Positions 1-8,072 of a DNA stretch of 49,682 bases are shown here, one piece after another. The stretch spans positions 1 through 49,682 of the forward strand of contig JBHENW010000159.1 in assembly GCA_046261875.1 (NCBI GenBank). The letters are read 5' to 3'. The position numbers and the translations under genes are program-made. The notes beneath the pieces were generated by a model. The model searched no databases, was not told where the DNA came from, and saw only the letters and a list, made by a program, of their open reading frames with translations. Numbering within the stretch: the stretch's first letter is position 1; every line of letters begins with the position of its first letter. This stretch comes from JBHENW01 sp046261875 (GTDB taxonomy: Bacteria > Acidobacteriota > Thermoanaerobaculia > UBA5066 > Gp7-AA6).

Positions 1-178
1 GATAGGTCTCGTCCGCCTGGCGGGCGGCGCGGTCGACGTCCTCCGGGGTGGCCTGGGCGACCGATGCGATCGGTTCGCCCGTGGCCGGATCGACGACGAG
101 GCGGCGCTCGCCGCCCGTGCCCTCTGGCCGCTCGCCTCCGACGAGGAGCGGCGCCTCCGGAAAGGCGGGTGCGGCCAT
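1..178 (-). CDS. Aldehyde dehydrogenase family protein, N-terminal fragment cut by window edge
   Basis: The 59 visible residues start at ATG 178. They read LLVGGERPEG, then VVDPATGEPIASVAQATPED and VDRAARQADE, the classic N-terminal strand and helix pattern of NAD(P)-dependent aldehyde dehydrogenases (oxidation of aldehydes to acids). The catalytic Cys and Glu and the Rossmann core lie outside the window, so substrate class cannot be told. There is no strong Shine-Dalgarno in front of the ATG; the sequence there is A/T-rich. The gene leads away from the PLD gene, which ends at 295 on the same strand, leaving about 115 bp between them. The family call is fairly safe despite the short fragment. 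Confidence 0.75.
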   Translation of the reverse strand, partial: MAAPAFPEAPLLVGGERPEGTGGERRLVVDPATGEPIASVAQATPEDVDRAARQADETY

Positions 179-294
179 ACTTTAAGAATATGCCGGCGTT
201 CTCCTTCTCCGACACGGTCAGGAATAAGTCCGAAGATTCGGAGCGAAGCGCTCTCCGGGCCGCCGTTCGCGCAGCGAACGCCGCGGCCCCAGTC

Positions 295-1557
295 CTAGAG
301 AAGCGGGCCGAGGCTGCGCGCCAGCGCGTCGCCTGTCCGGTGGAGCAGGGACCGCCGCCCCCAGTCGCCGCGCGTGATCTCGACGGAGTTCTCCAGATCC
401 GCTTCGAACGCCGCGGAGAACCTCCGCCCGGTGTCGGCGTCCAGCATGACGACGTTGCACTCGGCGTTGAAGTGAACGGAGCGGAAGTCCAGGTTGCTCG
501 ATCCGGCGAAGGCGAGGTAGTCGTCGGCGACCAGAGTCTTCGCATGCAGAACGGCGGGCTGATACTCGAACACCCGGACTCGGCGCTTGAGGAGAGCCGC
601 GTAGTAACCGTGCCCCGCGTGGCGGACGAGGGGAACGTCGGTGCGGCCCGGCAGGAGGATCCGGACGTCCACTCCGCGCTCCGCGGCGGCTCCGAGCGCG
701 TACACGGCGCGCCGCCGGGGCGCGAAATACGCGTTCGTGATCCAGATCCGGCGCCGGGCGGCGGTCACGATGGCGGCGAGGGAGGAGGCGATCTCGCCGG
801 TCCCCCGGAACGGGCGAGAATCGAGCACCATGATCGGCACGCCGCCGGACTGGGGCTCCAGCGGCTCGAGGACGACGGGCGTGCCGCCGGCGGCGTCCCA
901 GGCTTCCGTGAAGACGATGGCCATCGCCCAGGCGGCGGGCCCTTCGACCTGGACGTGCGTGTCCCGCCAGGGGCCGCCGCGGGACAAGCGTCGCGAGCCG
1001 TACTCGTCGCCGATGTTCATTCCGCCGGTGAACGCCGTGACGCCGTCGATGACGAGGATCTTCCGGTGGTCCCGGAACGGCTGCATCAGGAGGTGCGGGA
1101 AGAGGGGGTTGAAGAGCCGGACCTCGATGCCGCGCTCGCGCATATCCTTCCAGAAGGCGCGGCGTGTCGCGATCGAGCCGAATGCGTCGGCGAGAACCCG
1201 GACCGTGACGCCCCGGGCGACGGCACGCCCGAGGGTCTCCAGGAGCGACCGGCCGGTCGCGTCGTCCTTGAAGATGTAGGACTCGAGCAGGATTTCCTTC
1301 GCGGCCGCGTCGATGGCGGCGCGCATCGCCTCGAAAGTCTCCGGACCCCGGAAGAACACGCGCACGCGGTTGCCTTCGAAGATCGGTGATTGGTCGATCC
1401 GGCGAAGCAGGGTCGCGAAGGCCGGGTCGTGCAGCCCTTCGGGAAACTCACGGGCCAGGAGGGCGACGTAGGGCGCGCGGAGCTCGCGCGGCAGCTTCCG
1501 CCCCGAGCGCGGGCGCAGCGTCGGCTTCCAGAGCCTCCACCGCCGTCCCGTTTTCAT
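295..1557 (-). CDS. Cardiolipin synthase-like phospholipase D family protein
   Basis: This 420-residue protein has two HKD motifs. HRKILVID (His164, Lys166, Asp171) is followed by GGMNIGDEY, and HAKTLVADD (His338, Lys340, Asp345) is followed by AGSSNLDFRS. This is the bacterial ClsA/ClsB arrangement, in which the two motifs form one active site that transfers phosphatidyl groups to make cardiolipin or a related phospholipid. The N-terminal membrane hairpin of ClsA is absent, so it resembles the ClsB/ClsC type acting at the membrane surface. It starts 10 bp after the stop of the upstream M20 gene, so the two are probably one transcript. Exact substrate is unknown. Confidence 0.88.
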   Translation of the reverse strand: MKTGRRWRLWKPTLRPRSGRKLPRELRAPYVALLAREFPEGLHDPAFATLLRRIDQSPIFEGNRVRVFFRGPETFEAMRAAIDAAAKEILLESYIFKDDATGRSLLETLGRAVARGVTVRVLADAFGSIATRRAFWKDMRERGIEVRLFNPLFPHLLMQPFRDHRKILVIDGVTAFTGGMNIGDEYGSRRLSRGGPWRDTHVQVEGPAAWAMAIVFTEAWDAAGGTPVVLEPLEPQSGGVPIMVLDSRPFRGTGEIASSLAAIVTAARRRIWITNAYFAPRRRAVYALGAAAERGVDVRILLPGRTDVPLVRHAGHGYYAALLKRRVRVFEYQPAVLHAKTLVADDYLAFAGSSNLDFRSVHFNAECNVVMLDADTGRRFSAAFEADLENSVEITRGDWGRRSLLHRTGDALARSLGPLL

Positions 1558-1567
1558 GTCCGAGGGC

Positions 1568-3082
1568 TCAGCTCGCGGTGGCCAGCTCCGAAAGGTATCG
1601 AACGAACGACTTCGTCGCGCCGTCGATCCCGGTGATCTTCGGGTTGGTCGCTTCGATGACGTAGAACTCGTCCGGCGCGTGCGCCCCGGAGCCGTAGCCG
1701 AGCCCGAAGTGGCCGGCCGGCAGCTTGAGGGGATCGCCGGTGAAGACGTATCCGGGCCAGGAGCCCGCGTTGCGCGGCCAGAGGACCGGGTCGAGACCCG
1801 TCTCGCGGTACACGGCGATCTGCGCGCGGATCATCGGCGCCGCCGGGGAGGTGCTCGTCGGATCGTACCCGCCGGTCATGTTCACCGCGATGTCGCCGAA
1901 GCCCTTCTTCGCGAGGTGGGCCTTCAGAGCCGCGAGCGCTTCGGAAGCCGTCATGTCGGGCACGAGACGCAGGTCGAGCTTCGCGACGGCCTTGTGCGGC
2001 AGGATCGTCTTGCCGCCCGGCCCCGTGTGACCGCTGACGAGCCCTTCGATGTTGACCGTGGGCTGCGAGACGAGCATCTCCAGGGATTCGAGGAAGCCGG
2101 CATCCCCGATCCAGCGGTCCACCCCCATCGTCTTCTTGATCACCGCCTCATCCATCCGCTTCGCCGCCTCGGCGACCATCCGCTTCTCCTCCGGAGAGAT
2201 CTTGCGGGCGCGCGCGGCGAGCCCTTCGATCGCCGGGGTGTTCCCGTCGGCGGAGACGAGCGTGTTCAGCGCCTGGACGAGACGCCAGGCGGGGCTGTCC
2301 ACCCGCGCCTTGTTGCTCGAGTGGATGTCCTTCTTTGGACCGCGCCCCCACTTCTCGCCGCTCGAGACGAGCTCGCACTCGATGATTCCCTTGGCGCCCA
2401 GGCTGACGAGCACGTTGCCGTCGAGGCTCTGGGAGACCGAAGGCATGAAGACGCCGCGCGTCTTCGCGAGCGCCGCCTGGATCTCGGGTTTGCGCACGAC
2501 CTGCAGAAAGTGGGGAGAGCCGATCTCCTCCTCCCCTTCCGCCACGAGGACGAGGTTGATCGGGAGCTTGCGGCCGGCCGCGCGGTACGCGTGGAGCGCC
2601 GCCAGGAACGCCGTCTCGGGCCCCTTCTGGTTCACGGCGCCCCGTCCCATGACGACCTTTCCGACTTCCGGCTTCTCCACGATCGCCGCGTCGAAGGGGG
2701 GCGAGGACCATTCGGTCGGATCCGCCTGCTTTACGTCGTACATGAAGTAGACGCCGAGGGTTCGCTGCGCCCCGGCGTCGAGTGTTCCGAACACGCTCGG
2801 ATGCCCCTGGGTGGCGACCTTCTCCGCCCGCTGGAAGCCGGCGTCCGTCAGCAGCCGGATCATCGTCTGGCAGCCCTCTTCCATTCCGCGGTTCTCCGCG
2901 GCGATGGAAGGCTCGCGGATCCACTCCTGGAGTCTCCGGACGGTGTCGTCGTGCTGGCTTTCGACTTGCGCGAGAACGGGGGCGAGGTCGCCGGCCGGCG
3001 CCGGCGCGCCGCCGAGCCGAATGGGGAGGGCGAGGGCTGCCGCGCCGGCCGCAGTTCCCTGGATGAAGTCTCGTCTGTTCAT
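1568..3082 (-). CDS. Tat-exported M20 family peptidase homologue with altered metal site
   Basis: This 504-residue protein starts with a twin-arginine signal (MNRRDFIQGT, then an Ala/Leu-rich stretch), so it is probably exported folded. The M20 fold is clear: YDVKQADPTEW near residue 115, GRGAVNQKGP at 146-155, the catalytic EGEEEIGS at 182-189, and GSGAHAPDEF with His468. The zinc ligands differ from the family pattern. The His of GHYDV is Met114, the Asp of GRGxxDxKG is Asn151, and the Asp expected near residue 215 is not obvious. Asp116, Glu185, Glu186 and His468 remain. It may have changed metal use or lost peptidase activity. It is the first gene of a pair with the PLD gene and runs divergently from the broken serine hydrolase. 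Confidence 0.85.
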   Translation of the reverse strand: MNRRDFIQGTAAGAAALALPIRLGGAPAPAGDLAPVLAQVESQHDDTVRRLQEWIREPSIAAENRGMEEGCQTMIRLLTDAGFQRAEKVATQGHPSVFGTLDAGAQRTLGVYFMYDVKQADPTEWSSPPFDAAIVEKPEVGKVVMGRGAVNQKGPETAFLAALHAYRAAGRKLPINLVLVAEGEEEIGSPHFLQVVRKPEIQAALAKTRGVFMPSVSQSLDGNVLVSLGAKGIIECELVSSGEKWGRGPKKDIHSSNKARVDSPAWRLVQALNTLVSADGNTPAIEGLAARARKISPEEKRMVAEAAKRMDEAVIKKTMGVDRWIGDAGFLESLEMLVSQPTVNIEGLVSGHTGPGGKTILPHKAVAKLDLRLVPDMTASEALAALKAHLAKKGFGDIAVNMTGGYDPTSTSPAAPMIRAQIAVYRETGLDPVLWPRNAGSWPGYVFTGDPLKLPAGHFGLGYGSGAHAPDEFYVIEATNPKITGIDGATKSFVRYLSELATAS

Positions 3083-3254
3083 GCGGCGGAGTCTATTGGA
3101 AGCGCCGCAGGCGAACGGGGGCGCGCTAATTCCGGCTCCTGACCAACCGGGAATTCTTCAGGCACCAATGGAGGGTCGAGCCTCCCGTCACCGCGAAGGT
3201 CCTGCTCGCGCTTCCGCCTGACCGTCTCGACTACAGGCCGCAGGCCTCGCCGGA

Positions 3255-4393
3255 GTGACGGCCGCGCTTCGGGTCGACTCCGACCGCCGCCGGCGTCTCC
3301 TTCTCGGCGCCCTTCTCGCATTTCTCGTCGCGGCGCGCGCCGCGGGCCAGGCCGCGCCCGCGGCCGACCGGGACCGGGACGCCGTCGCCGCTGCGCGGCG
3401 CCTCGTCCAGAGCTGGATGGCAGTACGGCTACTCCTCTTATGATTTCAACCTCCTTTCGGCGATCGAAGGGGCGGGCGGCGAGCCGTTCCTCGCCTTCAT
3501 GCAGAAGCGCGTGTTAGTCCCGCTCGGGATGTCGGACACGGCCCCGGACGATCCCGGGCCGATCATCCCGAACCGGGCGGACTTCTACACGCGTGACCAG
3601 GCCGCCGGCGCCGTCGTCAACGCGCTCTACGTGGACAACAGCTACAAGTGGGCCGGCGGGGGGGTTTCTCTCGACGACGGAGGACCTCATGCGGTTCGCC
3701 GAGGCGATGCGGGAAGGCCGGCTTCTCCGGCCCGAGACGGTGAAGCTCCTCTGGACGTCCCAGCGGACGCGCGAGGGAAAAGAAACCGCGTACGGCATCG
3801 GCTGGGGGGTGGAGAAGGACGACAAAGGGCGTCGGCGCGTCTCCCACAGCGGCGGGTCGCAGGGGGGCACGGCGAACCTGATCCTCTTTCCCGGGGAAAG
3901 CGGGCTCGCCGTCGCGATGCTCGTCAACAGCGATCACTCCTTTACCTCGCGCGCGATCCATCTCGCGACGCTGTTCCTCGATGGGGAGGAGGGGCTCCGC
4001 CGGTGGGAGAGCCGGGAGGCCGGCTTCGCTCTGAGATGCCCGGAGTCGTGGGCGGGCCGTGTGGCCCCCGTCTACCTGACGGGCAAGGACGTCGCGGAGC
4101 AGCACCCGAAAGCCGTCGGGGCCGCCCGGTTCCGTTTCATGCGGTCGGGCGAAGGGAGACCGGAGCCCATCCTGACGGTTCTCGTCTTCGAATCGCGGGA
4201 CTGGAGGGCTCTGGCGCGCGAGGGCAAGGCCCTTCCGGGGAGCGTGCTCGCCAACCGCGGAGGCCGCACGTGGGTCGCCGTCCTTCCCAAAGACAATCCG
4301 TATGCCGCCGGGAGCCCGGACCAGAAAGCCTTCGATGAGATGCGGGTGGACCTCGGGGCGATCGAGTCGGGGTTTCAGCTCCTCTCTCGCTGA
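3255..4393 (+). pseudogene. Beta-lactamase-family (class C-like) serine hydrolase, disrupted
   Basis: Three pieces of one gene lie in different frames. Positions 3255 to about 3417 encode a signal peptide and the start of the mature domain (DRDAVAAARRLVQSW). From 3418 another frame gives YGYSSYDFNLLSAIEG and VLVPLGMSD, the middle of the PF00144 fold. At a run of seven G (3658-3664) the frame shifts by +1, then FLSTTEDLMRFAEAMREG and VSHSGGSQGG continue to the stop at 4393. The segment that should hold the SxxK nucleophile, roughly 100 residues or more, is missing between the first two pieces. The run of seven G where six would restore the frame could be a sequencing error, but the deletion could not be. 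Confidence 0.8.
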
Positions 4394-4478
4394 CGCCCGT
4401 TCGGAGGAGACGCGGCCCATAGAATCGCCGCATGGCGCACGAGACGGCGCTCGGAGCAGATCGGACTCCTGCCCGGGG

Positions 4479-5231
4479 ATGAGACCGCGTGCCGCTCTCG
4501 CAGTGCCTTTCCACGTGGGCGAGCGCGTCGAGGGCTTTCCCCTTCCGGCCGGCGCGACCGCGCTCGATCCGATCCTGGGGGAGGGAACGGCGCAGGACCG
4601 CATGGTCGAGCTCTTCCGGCAGCTCGCGGACGGCGTCGCGGCTTCCGCGGTGGATCGCGTCTATGCCGCCGACTGCATGGCCCCGCTCGGGGTGCTCGCG
4701 GGACTGCAGCGGCGCGGCGTCCGGCCCTTCATCGTGTGGCTCGACGCGCACGGCGACTTCAACACCTGGGAGACGACCCCCTCCGGCTACATCGGCGGCA
4801 TGCCGCTGGCGATCCTGGTCGGCAGGGAAGAGCGCCGGATGCTCGACGGCATCGGGCTGGACGAGGTCGAAGAGGCGCGGATCCTGCTGTGCGACGCGCG
4901 CGAGGTGGACCCGAGGGAGGGCGTCGCCCTCGACCGGTCCGCGGTCCGGCTCGCCCGCTTCGAGGAGCTGCCCGGGCTGCTCCCTGCGGAGGTCCCGATC
5001 TACCTCCACCTCGATCTCGACGTGGTCCGGCCTTCCGAGATGCCGGCTTTGCGATACCCCGCGGCCGGCGGGCCCGGGCTGGAGCAGGTCGGGGACTTCA
5101 TCCACGGGCTCGCGGCGACCGGGCGCCTCGTCTGCGCGACGATCGGGTGCACGTGGGACCCGGCCCACGCCGAGGCGGGCGAGGCTCTGAAGACGACGGA
5201 GAGGCTGGTCTCCCGGCTCGAGGGAGACTGA
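4479..5231 (+). CDS. Arginase/agmatinase-fold family protein
   Basis: This 250-residue protein has the ureohydrolase metal motifs WLDAHGDFN (Asp89, His91, Asp93) and HLDLDVV (Asp179, Asp181). Enzymes of this fold hydrolyse guanidino groups using two Mn ions. The first ligand, usually the His of GGDH, is replaced here: the equivalent segment reads AADCMAPLG with Cys66. A GDC variant occurs in some proteins simply annotated as arginase family, so the substrate is uncertain. ATG 4479 is the first plausible start, and the Shine-Dalgarno is weak. The gene follows the broken serine hydrolase by 85 bp and converges on the haloperoxidase gene. Confidence 0.82.
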   Translation: MRPRAALAVPFHVGERVEGFPLPAGATALDPILGEGTAQDRMVELFRQLADGVAASAVDRVYAADCMAPLGVLAGLQRRGVRPFIVWLDAHGDFNTWETTPSGYIGGMPLAILVGREERRMLDGIGLDEVEEARILLCDAREVDPREGVALDRSAVRLARFEELPGLLPAEVPIYLHLDLDVVRPSEMPALRYPAAGGPGLEQVGDFIHGLAATGRLVCATIGCTWDPAHAEAGEALKTTERLVSRLEGD

Positions 5232-5285
5232 GTCCGGGCGGCGCCGCGCCCGCCGCCCGCTCGGAGTCTCGGTCCGGTCTGCCGG

Positions 5286-6821
5286 CTAGCGCCGCCGGGC
5301 CGGCTGGAACGCGTGGTCGTAAACCCAGTCCGCCACGCGCCGACCCTGCGAGATGCCCTCCGTCTTGTCGAACGACCAGTGGATGCCCAGATAGATGCGG
5401 CTCTGCCCGTTCTGCTCTTCCGCCTGCGAGAGCGTCGCGAACGTTCGCGGCATCATCGGCCGCACGCTTCCATCCCGGTCGAGCGTCTCGCCGTTGAGCT
5501 CGTCGGAGATGAACGTGAAAGGGATGTGGTCGGTCCCGTAGAAGCGGCGGAGGATCTGGAAGAGCGCACCACCGAACCCCGCATGTCCGGACGGGTAGGA
5601 GGGGAAGGGGGGCGTGAAGTTGGGACCGGTCAGGTTGCTGGCGGGGGCGCCGAGCGGCACGAAGCTCGCGTCGCCCCGCGTGGCCGGATTCCCGTCGCCG
5701 AGACCGGTCGGGCCCGTGCCCGCGTCCGCCTCGCGAATCCCCGTGATCGGCCGCCAGACCTGGTAGTGGTACTTCGACTCCCAGATGGCGGTGCCCGCGT
5801 CGGCCATCGCGACGTTGACGAGGGCGAGGAGCCGCGCCAGCTCGTCCACGGGGGTCCCCATCTGTTCGGCGATCAGGAGGGTGATCTGGTTGTAGAGCCG
5901 CGGGGGAGCGCACAGGCTCGGGGTGCCGTCATAAGCCCAGTAGAGCCCTGCCATCGTCTGTTCCGTCGTGCGTTGCGTCGAGGTCGTCACGCCGTCGCCG
6001 CCCAGGCGCTTCACCTCGTCGTACGCCGCCGCGTACTCGGCGCTCTCCATCGCGGGCGGCGGTGGCGTCCGGAACTGGTCGGGGGACGCGAGCACGAAGG
6101 GCTTCACCTCGCCCCAGTGCGACCCCAGAGCCAGGGGAATCTGGCTGACGGGGTCCTGCCGCCACTTGCCCGGAGACGCGCTCACCGTGAAGCCGGCCCC
6201 GACCCGAAGCTCCGCATGCTGGGAGCCGTCGTCGTTGCGGAGGGAGAGGATCGCGAACGCCGCCCGCCGGCCGAGGTCGATCCCGGCGGTCTTGGCGCGA
6301 CCGTCGCGGATCCCACTCAGCTCCTCGGCGAGGAGGTCATCGACGCTCGCAGCCTGCGACGGGAAGAGAACGACGAGTGTGTCGTGAGCCGCCTGGGCGA
6401 TCGCCGCATCCATGGAGGAGCGGGGGCCTTCGAAAGGCAGGCCGACGTAGCTCTGATAGCCGCCGAGGACGGCGTTGATCGCTTCGAACATCGCGATGTG
6501 GACGATCGCCATCGCGCGGCTGGCCCGGCCGGGCCCGATCTGCTCGCCGAACACCCGGGTCTCGCCGGCAGCCAGCGGCGTGTGGTCCAGGCCGCTCGCG
6601 TCGTTGGCGACCGCGTTCCAGTAACGCAGCCGCGCCATCGCGCTCGTGCCTCCCCGCCGCGCGCGAATCCTCGGAATCCCGTCGTCTCGCGCCGCCTCGA
6701 AACGCAGCCCCAGAGCCTCCCGAACACCGCCCCGGAACCCGTCGGGCCGGGCGGGCACGGTAAGCGCCAGTGCCACCACGGCCAGAGTCGCCGCCTTGCC
6801 GAGTCGCCGCTCCATCACCAT
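5286..6821 (-). CDS. Vanadium-dependent haloperoxidase / PAP2 superfamily protein
   Basis: This 511-residue protein carries the three vanadate or phosphate binding blocks of the family: KYHYQVWRP (Lys350, Arg357), SYPSGHAG (Ser411, Gly412, His413) and RIYLGIHW (Arg475, His481). These bind vanadate and use peroxide to oxidise halides; related acid phosphatases share the pocket. An N-terminal hydrophobic stretch (ATLAVVALALTVPA) suggests Sec export. The start is ATG 6821, because AAGGAGG lies 8 nt before it on the minus strand. A 203-bp gap upstream to the DinB gene should hold its promoter, but no clear boxes were seen there. Confidence 0.88.
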   Translation of the reverse strand: MVMERRLGKAATLAVVALALTVPARPDGFRGGVREALGLRFEAARDDGIPRIRARRGGTSAMARLRYWNAVANDASGLDHTPLAAGETRVFGEQIGPGRASRAMAIVHIAMFEAINAVLGGYQSYVGLPFEGPRSSMDAAIAQAAHDTLVVLFPSQAASVDDLLAEELSGIRDGRAKTAGIDLGRRAAFAILSLRNDDGSQHAELRVGAGFTVSASPGKWRQDPVSQIPLALGSHWGEVKPFVLASPDQFRTPPPPAMESAEYAAAYDEVKRLGGDGVTTSTQRTTEQTMAGLYWAYDGTPSLCAPPRLYNQITLLIAEQMGTPVDELARLLALVNVAMADAGTAIWESKYHYQVWRPITGIREADAGTGPTGLGDGNPATRGDASFVPLGAPASNLTGPNFTPPFPSYPSGHAGFGGALFQILRRFYGTDHIPFTFISDELNGETLDRDGSVRPMMPRTFATLSQAEEQNGQSRIYLGIHWSFDKTEGISQGRRVADWVYDHAFQPARRR

Positions 6822-7025
6822 GGGAAAAACCTCCTTGTCCATTCGCACAACGCCCCTGTCCACGTCCCGGCCGAATCCGCTCCCTTCGGTCAGAAACAGG
6901 GGTCTCGGGAGGCGAGCCGCGGGCCGGCTACGGCGGTTGGCTTTCGACGGAGCGAACGCCGGGGCTCGATCTCTGACCGACGATCTCGGACTGTCCCGGA
7001 GTCTACTCCGCGAAAAGGGCCAGAG

Positions 7026-7565
7026 CTATCTCCACGGCTCGTCGGCGCTCGGGCCGTAGATCGAAGGCACCTTCGCCCCCGCCATCCGCAGGTACACGGA
7101 GAGCTGTCCGCGGTGGTGCACGTGGTCGAAGAGGATCATCTCGAGGAAACCGAGCTTGGTGTACTCGCCGAGGGTCTTGGGGCCGACGAAGAACTGCACC
7201 GTCTCGTCCAGCCGCGACTCGTCCATTCCCTGGAGCGTTTCCACGAGGCGCCGGTGCGCTTCCTCGGCGGCATCCACGATCTCCTTCATCGTGGCCGGAG
7301 CGGCCGGCGGGCCTCCGGAGGGGTTGGACCAGTCGAAGCCGGTCGTCAGGGCCTTGGTCATCAAATTCTGCCCGAGCACGAAGATCCAGGCCAGCTCTCG
7401 GGCCGTCCCGCTCCGCTCGTGCGGTCTGAGGTTGGCCTTGTCTTCGGGGTACGCTCGCAGCACGCGCATCGTCCGCTGGTGCTCGCGCTCGAGCGCCTCG
7501 AGAAACTGCTTCTTGGGCCCGCGCGTCGTCGCTTTTTCGGCTGCGGTTGGCGTGGATTCCGCCAT
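7026..7565 (-). CDS. DinB family protein
   Basis: This 179-residue protein shows the DinB/YfiT four-helix pattern with the C-terminal motif DHVHHRGQLSVYLRMAG, which supplies two of the three metal-binding histidines. The first helix reads ARELAWIFVLGQN where many members carry the first His, so metal binding may be altered. Family members are typically thiol-transferase-like or unknown enzymes. The start is ATG 7565, preceded by GGAGGTGTTC. Upstream lies a 122-bp divergent region with a dyad, facing the small exported protein gene at 7688. Confidence 0.85.
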   Translation of the reverse strand: MAESTPTAAEKATTRGPKKQFLEALEREHQRTMRVLRAYPEDKANLRPHERSGTARELAWIFVLGQNLMTKALTTGFDWSNPSGGPPAAPATMKEIVDAAEEAHRRLVETLQGMDESRLDETVQFFVGPKTLGEYTKLGFLEMILFDHVHHRGQLSVYLRMAGAKVPSIYGPSADEPWR

Positions 7566-7596
7566 GAACACCTCCGGGGGAACAAGCCTATCGGAA

Positions 7597-7613
7597 CCGT
7601 CATAAACTGACGG
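7597..7613. promoter_or_regulatory. Perfect 6-bp dyad in a divergent intergenic region
   Basis: CCGTCA, then TAAAC, then TGACGG forms a perfect inverted repeat with a 5-nt centre. It sits about 31 bp before the DinB start and 75 bp before the start of the small exported protein. Position and symmetry fit a shared operator for a dimeric regulator. No regulator gene is adjacent, and chance occurrence is possible. Confidence 0.35.
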
Positions 7614-7687
7614 GAACGTAGCTTCCGACAGGTCTCTCTGGTTCGGTTTCTCATTTTCCCGCGCGACTCGCGCGGAGAGGAGGGTGT

Positions 7688-8068
7688 ATGCGGTTCAAGG
7701 CACTCACGGTGTTGCTCGGGCTCATGGTGCTCGCCGGCTCGGCGACAGTTGCCGTCGCGGCGGAACCGGTCGTTCTGCGGGTCCTCGTGATCGAGACGGA
7801 CAACCTGGATGGCTACCTGAAGGAGTTGGACAAGAGCCAGCCCATGCGCAAGCGTCTGCAGAGCCCGTCGGTCATCCGCGCATGGCGCGCGCGGTTTGCC
7901 GGGGACAATGCCGGGACCATCGTCGTATCGGTCGAGTATCCCAGCCTGGAAGCCATGGCGCGGGATGAGGCGAAGGGCGCCGCGGATCCCGAGTGGTCCG
8001 CGTGGCTGAAGGGCCTGGACAAGATGCGGAAAATCGTGTCCGACAGCCTCTACACGGAGCTGAAGTGA
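7688..8068 (+). CDS. Small exported hypothetical protein
   Basis: This 126-residue protein starts with a Sec signal (MRFKALTVLLGLMVLAG to the AVA-AEP region). The mature part has VVLRVLVIETDNLDGYLKEL, then AGTIVVSVEYPSLEAMARDE. This beta-alpha-beta pattern resembles dimeric alpha-beta barrel (ABM/NIPSNAP-like) domains, but that match is only by eye. AGGAGG precedes the ATG closely, and a 7-bp GC hairpin lies just before it at 7659-7675. It ends 4 bp before the stop of the convergent acyl-CoA dehydrogenase gene. Function is unknown. Confidence 0.75.
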   Translation: MRFKALTVLLGLMVLAGSATVAVAAEPVVLRVLVIETDNLDGYLKELDKSQPMRKRLQSPSVIRAWRARFAGDNAGTIVVSVEYPSLEAMARDEAKGAADPEWSAWLKGLDKMRKIVSDSLYTELK

Positions 8069-8072
8069 GAGG

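Noticed and set aside
5313..7610. 765-codon plus-strand frame opposite the haloperoxidase and DinB genes
   Set aside because: Antisense shadow; the minus strand carries all vanadate motifs and a good ribosome site.
7659..7675. GC hairpin CCGCGCG-ACT-CGCGCGG just before a ribosome site as a thermosensor
   Set aside because: The stem does not cover the AGGAGG, and such palindromes are frequent at this GC content.
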